From Verpa conica (lineage: Eukaryota; Ascomycota; Pezizomycetes; Pezizales; Morchellaceae), in assembly GCA_033030425.1 (NCBI GenBank), contig JAUFSD010000005.1, positions 1,415,001-1,479,000 on the forward strand: a DNA stretch of 64,000 bases. Reading direction: 5' to 3'. The notes beneath the pieces were generated by a model. That model was given only the letters and a program-made list of their open reading frames with translations, did not search any database and was not told the origin of the DNA. Positions 57,647-64,000 of the stretch are shown piece after piece (position 1 is the first letter of the stretch; every line of letters starts with the position of its first letter). A program made the position numbers and the translations under genes.

Positions 57647-60618
57647 GTTAAGGAGAGGGGCTACAGCAGTTATTCTAAAGTGTTCTTTGCAGCTTTTTTG
57701 CGCCAAAGCTTGCATTTTTCACTCGTTTACTCATTTCTGAAACGGACTTGCAGATGTATCATTATAGAGTATCAGGTTTGGCGTTATTTTTTTTTTGAGG
57801 AGCAGAATTGGGCCGGGAATACATGATCTATAGGGTGTGCTTGTGGTTACAGTTATTTTTTTCCGGGAGTTATTGCATGTTAAACTCTATCATCAAAAAT
57901 TGTTTTTGTTGGGGTTGGGGTTTTCTGGGGTTTGTTTTGGGTTTGTTGCTGTGAGGGAGAATGTTACGCCTTCAACCCCGGCATAGGTTGCGTATATGGC
58001 TTGTGGCAAGACAAGATCGGAATTTTACAGGTTTCTGAGTAGGCTTTGTCCAACGTCGGGTGAAGGAGGAAGAAAATCACCGGCGAGCACTCGCCTCATT
58101 ACGATGGCACGATACTTGCTTGTCATTTCTAATCCGACCTGTGATTTTCTTTCCTCCCATCCCCCTGCTAATCCCTTGTGCTTCTACAACTGCCGTTTCA
58201 CCCAGAGAAAATATATCAAAATGACGATGGTCGTTTAGCAATCCGGGAAACCCACGGGTCTTTAGCTGCAGGTGCCGTTTATCTTCGTTGGTCGGTTGGT
58301 CGGGGGAGGGAGGCGTAGTCTCGCGATATTTCCCGGGAGACCAACAAAATCAACCAATAGCCACTGCGCGTTCCATTCACCGCTACTAATGCGCAGTGTG
58401 CAGTTGCAGTAGTCAATTATCCAGAGTGCCGGACCCGCGTGACCACGCTTATCTCTAGCTGCGTATGCTGGTGTAATTGTGCGTTTTCTCTTCCCGAGAG
58501 ACTGTAGCTTCCAGATTTCATCTCACTTTATCTTCTTTCCCTCTCCCTTCCATCCACCATTCCTTTCTGCACGATTCCTCATGCACGAGCAATGTACTCT
58601 CGGGCAATTAGGCGGAAAGAAGTGCGGGCATGTATGTATGTAGACAAGTTAGTGGGTAGGCAGAAAAGACAGGCAGAAAAGAGTACCACCCACATCCTTG
58701 GAATTCTCCCGAAACAGAGCATTGTATGCGGCCGGTCTTTATGCAACACTACCGAGATGATATGCAGGGACTTGCCTGTCACGCGGCGCCGCTGCCTGCC
58801 TGCTTGCCTAGTGACGTGCTACTAAGCTGGCCTGGTAAAATCCACTGCAATAAAGAAATTAGTTTTTATTTATTTTTTTGGCGGGGGGGGCTTATCGCTA
58901 CCAGTATGGAAAGCCGAGCAGATGAGGCTATTGCATAGCTAGAGCGGCGGTAAGGGTCCGGGAGCGGGAGCGGACCGATCGGGAGAGGGGTTAGCCCGTG
59001 GATCCCCCACTGCCATTCCCTGGAGAGTTGATCGTTTCTATGTCGATGGGTAAAGTCTGGAGCGAGAATCAGCCATTGCCAATCAGTACAAAAAATGTAG
59101 AGTTGAATTGAGCCTTGATTTCTCTTTTATCATTATCTTTATTATCTTTATCGATAAGAACGGGGCTGAAGGAGGGGGGAAGGGAAACAATTGTCAGCAA
59201 ATCATACGGGATGTGGAAGTTTTATGCGGACGTATTGGAAGTTTGTGTGATGTGGAGAAACATCACTGTGGAGTGTGGTGGTTGGTGCCGAGTGATCGCT
59301 AATGATATGCACGGGACCAGCGTGACAAGAGCGTCTGTCTATCTAACGCCGGTGCGCCCTCATGACCATGAGGGGAGAGGAAAAAAACAATAAAGTTGAA
59401 ACACGAATGTTTTGTAATAGTGAAGAGTAATTGCTATAATAGAGGCTCGCATTAAGGATCGAATTAAACTACTACAAGGATGGCTTCCTCTGAATATCGC
59501 CCCAGACCTGTCGTGAGTCGTGACAGTGGCCAACAGGGTAGTTGGTTTGCTGTCACGTTGGTTGCGGGCGTTTATTTGGCGCAACCCACTGCCTGTTTGG
59601 GCGCACTTAACGGTCAAATAAACTACGTTGTTTTAAGCCTTTGACATATTTGCGTGCTTCAACCAACCACACTGGGTAACGCCACAATAAAACAAGTTTA
59701 AAACAACGTCTGTCAACCAGCCCCCCCCCCCTCGCTTTAAATTTAGGCTACTCGTTCACAAAAGCTGACCTAAAGTCATTGGGGATAGCTCATAATCTAT
59801 AAGGGGCTGTATTTATTATGGAACTTGGTCCTAAGTCAAGTTTAGTCACTCTTTAGAGTCCTCGGGTTTTAGGCGGGAGGGGGTTCAGAGAGGAATTGTA
59901 CCCTAAAAAATTAAACCAGTAAGCTGTTTTATAAAGCTTTGTGGAATAAACAAGTGGCCAAGAATCTCTTTAGGCATTATTATTATAGTCACGGTACATT
60001 TAATAAGCCCAAAGCGGCAAATTGCAGTCTTCCGGTATAAAAAACACCGGGTGACCACCTATGTCTAAAACTCACCATACATGAATTTATCTATAATACT
60101 CAGGTTCATCTATTAAACCTTTGTTTAAAGACCATGGGTCACAATTCATCAAATATGCTAGCCACGGCTAAAAAAACTATTTAGCTCTGTAAAACAATTA
60201 CTCTCTCTAATTATATATTAATATCGCTGAAATATGTATACGTTTTCTATACGTCTATATCTAATTCATACACCGATAGTTTTAGAGAAAGGAAGTTCTT
60301 TAGGGGAGAACAAAAGAGTAATTCAAAGTCCTGGATTTACTAAAGTTTCTAGCACAAATGTACTCACTCCTGCTAGTGCTCCTCTTTGTTTTCATGTTGC
60401 CTTATCTATAGGAATTTTTCTATTTAATTTTATCTATTTCTAACTAATTATGTGGAGGATTAACGATAACTGTATAAAAGCCCCAGCCCTGAGATCTAAG
60501 TCTCTGATCGAATTATCAGTATAGTTCGCCTGGAAATCCACTATGGAAATCCCTAAAAGAAAATGCATAAATCAAAAGCAGATGCTAACGCTACTATGAG
60601 TTTGGTTTAGCAAAAAGA
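57647..60618. other. Gene-free tract between TAF7 and an orphan gene
   Basis: T-rich TAF7 3' region first, then a GC-rich stretch near 58.0-59.4 kb with only short frames, then AT-rich DNA. Contains an 85-nt hairpin at 59625-59709, eight G at 58883-58890 and 11 C at 59721-59731. The convergent 3' end of the orphan gene lies at the right. Confidence 0.5.
59625..59709. repeat. Inverted repeat with a 12-bp perfect stem
   Basis: ACGTTGTTTTAA (59625-59636) is perfectly complementary to TTAAAACAACGT (59698-59709). The loop is 61 bases. No coding capacity. Confidence 0.7.
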
Positions 60619-61262
60619 TTAACGCCGGTAATCTTGTAGAGTTTCACCAAAATCCTCCAAAACCTGCCTCCTCTCTCCATCGATAGTGTATTCCATTGCC
60701 TCTTTAATAAAAGCCCTGGTCACCCCGTACTTTCCATCTTTCCCGTCTTCTATCCAACCTTTCACCAATTGTATCGCAGAACCTACTTTCTCATCGGACA
60801 GCACCGACACCTTAAAGAACGAATCCCTACACTTCCACTCGCTATAAAACTCTCTGGCTTTATTGTAGTCTTCGGCCAATTCCAACTGAGTTTCCTCCAG
60901 CTTTACTTGAACGAGCTTATAATAGAGGTGTTGCGAGTGAAGACTCCGCTGGTACTCATTTTGCGGACTGTCATAGTAAAATATTTTCCCGGGGTATACG
61001 GGGGAGAAGCAAACTTTCTCAATGTTGTTCTGGTAGCTCTCGATATCATGCAATAGGCGTCTATAAGCTGGCATGAGATCATCAATGGTATTGAAGAGCC
61101 CCGCGACCCGGTCCATGCAATGTATGATCTCCCACTGCTCTACTAAATTTGCGAGGCGATTGCGCGAGAGGTAGCTAGACGATGTTAGAATAGTGATAGT
61201 AGAGGTTTTATGAATACTTACCGCGCTGGATGGATGATGTTTTTTACCCAGGTCAAAAACAT
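60619..61262 (-). CDS. Unrecognised two-exon protein, 198 aa
   Basis: Exon 1 is only 41 bases (61222-61262: MFLTWVKNIIHPA plus part of an Arg codon). A 47-base intron GTAAGT...CTAG follows, then exon 2 (60619-61174). Joining them extends the open frame of exon 2 leftward without a stop (RYLSRNRLANLVEQWEIIHC), which supports the model. I know no family for it. The sequence is charged and mostly helical in appearance, for example LVQVKLEETQLELAEDYNKA. It has a Trp-rich central part and no signal peptide, membrane helix or low-complexity run. It may be a coiled-coil or helical-bundle protein. An array of 12-base repeats lies just before the start codon. Confidence 0.6.
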
Positions 61263-62965
61263 GGTAGTGTTCTTATAAGCTGTTTCCCGTGGTGTTTCCG
61301 TGGTGTTTCCGTGGTGTTTCTCGTGGTGTTTAACAGTAAGCGGGATGCTGGGCGATGAAATTATTAGAATTAGTTAGTGTGGTGTTGATTATTGAGAAGA
61401 GCTTTTATGGGCTAAGGCCTTCTGGGAGTAAAGAGAGGCTATACTAACGACTAATACGTCAGAAATTAGACTAATATTAAAGCCCTGCACAGAATTGTTT
61501 TTTTAGGGGTTGGAGTAGTTACGTGCTTTTCACGTGACTAGCTCAGAACACTCCTTAAACCACTCCTACCCTATTCATGATCAATCTTACGAAATTTCGT
61601 TCCTAGTAAGACGGTGTGGAACAGGCTAAGGAGATGAAGCTAGTGAAGCGGTATATAGCATGTTTTCCCTCTGTCAGCTAGACAACCAATTACACCTCTT
61701 GTGCATCTGTGATCGGTGCACCAAAATTTTCCTTTGGGCAGATACGCTACCACAATGGTATGTTTCTCACGGTGGTTTGCTTGAGATGTAGATTAATGAT
61801 GTCAACAGAACTCGGTCTAGTGTAGGTGATGTATTAATAGTGAGTACAGGTTAATGGGGGTGATAATTACATGTATGCTTGGAATAACGCATTAACTGGC
61901 GAGAACCGATTTTGCGCTAAGATGTTGAAATGAGATGTGGCCCATGAAGAGATTCAGGACAGTAAATCGAATGTTTAAAGGCAGACACTTAGTTTTTTTT
62001 ACTACACAACGCAATCTTGGTGCTGATTCGAGGGAAAAAACTCCCTATAGAGGTTAGATAACTATGCCACATCTTATTCCAACCTCTTAGTGTGTTGCTG
62101 GCTCTCCCTAGTTAATTTAGTAGTATATATAGGGGGGGCTTGCTGGCTAGTTAAAAGTATTAAAACAGAAAAATAGAACTAGTCATTTTATGTTGGCATA
62201 TTCGAGAATTATTCGGTTTTAATTGGCTGAGCGGTTTTGTCCTCCTGACACTGTGAATATGTTGCCTGAATGCACTGTGGGCTACTCAGTGGACGTTTGG
62301 TTCGATGAAACAGATATATCCGAAAGAGGATGGATCTGTGATAATATATTGATTCTAAAGGAGGGGATAGTCTATATGTGATGGTCTACATCGTTAGAGA
62401 ATAGGTGTCATCGTAGCTGATAACACCTAGCCTTACATGGTAGGGGCTTGAACTTACAGCGCAAGTAAACCCGAAACTACCATAGATTCAGTTTTTGAGT
62501 GGTCCGGTTAGCGGTTCCTCAACCCTTCCCGAGTGCGGGCACCGAATCTAAGGAAACCAGTGTAAGATTAAAGTGTAGTCGCCGAGGCAGACTAAGCCTA
62601 TACCCTACTTTATACTCACGATCAAGCCCAAAACCCAGGCATGCAGTAATGATACCGTTCCCTCTTTTATCATTCATAAAATTTATACAACAAAAGAAGA
62701 AAATTGCCAACTAAAAAATCTTGATGAATCCATACAAACACCCCCTATTACTACTACAAACAGCACAGAGGTATCATACATAACCTAAAAAAATTGGAAA
62801 AATGAAATTTAGAACGAGCAAATTTTTTGCTAAGAATGCAAACGCTGCACACACAGCAAATTCAGAACATTTACGATGGTATTAACCAAAAGGTATAGAA
62901 AGAACCGAAAAAGGCAAAAACATGAAATAAAGTATCAAAGGCACAGCCCCTGGAAAAAAGAATGA
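61263..62965. other. Intergenic, orphan gene promoter to MBF-subunit 3' end
   Basis: The first 70 bases hold the short tandem repeat described separately. The rest is AT-rich with no supportable gene. One TACATGTA occurs at 61868. Confidence 0.55.
61281..61331. repeat. Short tandem repeat before the orphan gene start
   Basis: Four head-to-tail copies of an 11-12 base unit (GTTTCCGTGGT with small variations), starting about 20 bases upstream of the proposed ATG on the minus strand. It would lie in the leader or core promoter. Confidence 0.8.
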
Positions 62966-64000
62966 TCATATCATCAAACCATCCCGTATATCTCCATCTC
63001 CCCCCGCCTCTAAATCCTTTAATATTTCTGGTAACAAGTCTTCCACATCTTCCGTAAGTAAGGAACAGCTCAGCGCTATTAATCGCCGATAGTCACTCAT
63101 CTTTTCACCCGCTCCGCTTCTTGCATGCGCTTTTACGATAGTCTCCCTCAGCTCAGATCTCTCCCGTTGGGCTTGTGCTAGATCCCGTGCAGCTGCTAGC
63201 TTCTCCATCAGTGCATCTGGGTCGCTCGCATTTGTGAGTGATTCTTTCTCGTCTTCAAGTTGCTGCTCTTCTTCACGAACTAGGTTTGAGAGTTCGTAAT
63301 ATTGGCCACGCTCGAAGATTTTCTTGAGCTCTTCTGCTAGTGCGTCCGCTTCGACCTTGAGCAACTTAATTTGCGATTCCATAGTAGCCACATCACCAAA
63401 AGGAGCTAGAGTTTCCTCAGAGGTTGCTTTACAGGCTTGAATCTCGTGTGTTGAGCTGTCAAGTAACCGTTGAGCTTGGCTAACATCCTCCTCCTTATCC
63501 TGAAGTTCGTTGTCAAATGCTGTTGCAAGCCCTTCAAGCATCTCCGCCATCTGTGGTATGACCTTCTTGGTAGCTGATATGGCCGCCTCCGAGATGTGAG
63601 GCCGAGGAACATGACTAGCATTAGCATAGTTCACCGCTGCTACCGTTGCAGCTGATTGTGTAGATGGGTGTCTTTGGTACCGGGAGTGGTGCGGGTGATG
63701 ATGGCCGTGGTGTTCATGTGATTGGAAAGGTGATGAACTTGACGCTAGTGGATAATCTCCGTTTCGCCTTTGGCGCTCAACAGCGACAATATACTGATCT
63801 GCCGTTTGCCCTTCATTGTTTGTGATATTCGGATTAGCGTTGTGCGCGAGTAAACTTCTAACACATTTCTTCGCACCGTTGCGAGCTGCAATTGTGAGCG
63901 CCGTATCGCCCGGAGCGTCCTTCAAGTCCAACACATTCGCGATTTCGGTCATTGAGTGCTTCTCTCCAAGCTTTTGGAGCAAGACGTCGTAGTAATACCT
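62966..64000 (-). CDS. MBF/SBF cell-cycle transcription factor subunit (Mbp1/Swi6 family), C-terminal part
   Basis: Regulator of G1/S transcription. The frame is open to the right edge, so only the last 344 residues are seen. It begins inside the ankyrin region: RYYYDVLLQKLGEKH leads into VLDLKDAPGDTALTIAARNG, then AKKCVRSLLAHNANPNITNN and EGQTADQY. A His/Ser-rich linker follows. Then comes a long coiled coil (ATKKVIPQMAEMLEGLATAF through the EELKK and EEEQQLEDEKESL segments). The conserved C-terminal helix region is SDYRRLIALSCSLLTEDVED. The order, last ankyrin repeat then coiled coil then YRRLIA, is shared by Mbp1/Res and Swi6. Without the N-terminus (APSES DNA-binding domain or not) the two cannot be told apart. 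No intron is seen in this part. Confidence 0.85.
   Translation of the reverse strand, partial: RYYYDVLLQKLGEKHSMTEIANVLDLKDAPGDTALTIAARNGAKKCVRSLLAHNANPNITNNEGQTADQYIVAVERQRRNGDYPLASSSSPFQSHEHHGHHHPHHSRYQRHPSTQSAATVAAVNYANASHVPRPHISEAAISATKKVIPQMAEMLEGLATAFDNELQDKEEDVSQAQRLLDSSTHEIQACKATSEETLAPFGDVATMESQIKLLKVEADALAEELKKIFERGQYYELSNLVREEEQQLEDEKESLTNASDPDALMEKLAAARDLAQAQRERSELRETIVKAHARSGAGEKMSDYRRLIALSCSLLTEDVEDLLPEILKDLEAGGDGDIRDGLMI

Noticed and set aside
1..64000. CRISPR arrays, operons, phage or bacterial insertion sequences
   Set aside because: The window is eukaryotic, with spliced genes; no repeat-spacer pattern or transposase frame was found.

Overview
This is nuclear DNA from a filamentous ascomycete (Pezizomycotina). 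The evidence is short GT-AG introns (about 50 to 130 bases) with fungal splice signals, a dispersed single 5S rRNA gene, and a typical gene set: an SrbA/Sre1-type SREBP, a septation-initiation Cdc14, Sam35, Taf7, a two-C2-domain Psd2, Dsn1/Mis13 and an Mbp1/Swi6-type factor. Gene spacing is loose, about 14 credible protein genes in 64 kb, with non-coding tracts of 2 to 9 kb. This suggests an expanded genome, perhaps a Pezizomycetes-like lineage; that placement is inference.

Layout, left to right. DSN1 (minus, 3' part missing) has a 225-bp foldback element in its last visible intron. PSD2 (2445-6263, minus) is a nine-exon phosphatidylserine decarboxylase. After a 5-kb desert come RPL3 (11266-12848, minus), with a 9-nt microexon, and cdc14/SIN (14650-15762, minus). 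The 15.8-22.6 kb desert holds a 5S rRNA gene, a 302-bp inverted-repeat element and many copies of the palindrome TACATGTA. A HAD-family phosphatase (22601-23809, plus) and a kelch-type membrane protein (26648-28850, minus) follow. SAM35 (31650-32694, plus) converges on a SAM-dependent methyltransferase (33041-33861, minus). Next are an unrecognised 215-aa protein (35803-36450, minus) and a single-exon SREBP gene (39013-42045, minus). A nearly 9-kb gene-free tract leads to a serine-rich protein (50973-51854, plus), a second TA-flanked inverted-repeat element (52726-53029), TAF7 (56351-57646, plus) with an unusual divergent open frame upstream, an orphan two-exon gene (60619-61262, minus), and the 3' end of an ankyrin-type MBF subunit gene running off the right edge.

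The genes do not form a cluster or pathway. They are mostly dispersed housekeeping genes: kinetochore, lipid synthesis, ribosome, septation, mitochondrial import, sterol and hypoxia regulation, transcription and cell-cycle control. I found no gene cluster, phage, CRISPR array or intact autonomous transposon. The unusual content is non-coding: three small foldback elements, about 17 copies of TACATGTA, 14 long poly-G/poly-C tracts, and the RPL3 microexon. Exon borders were read by eye from splice signals and reading-frame continuity. Family names rest on recognised motifs, not on searches.
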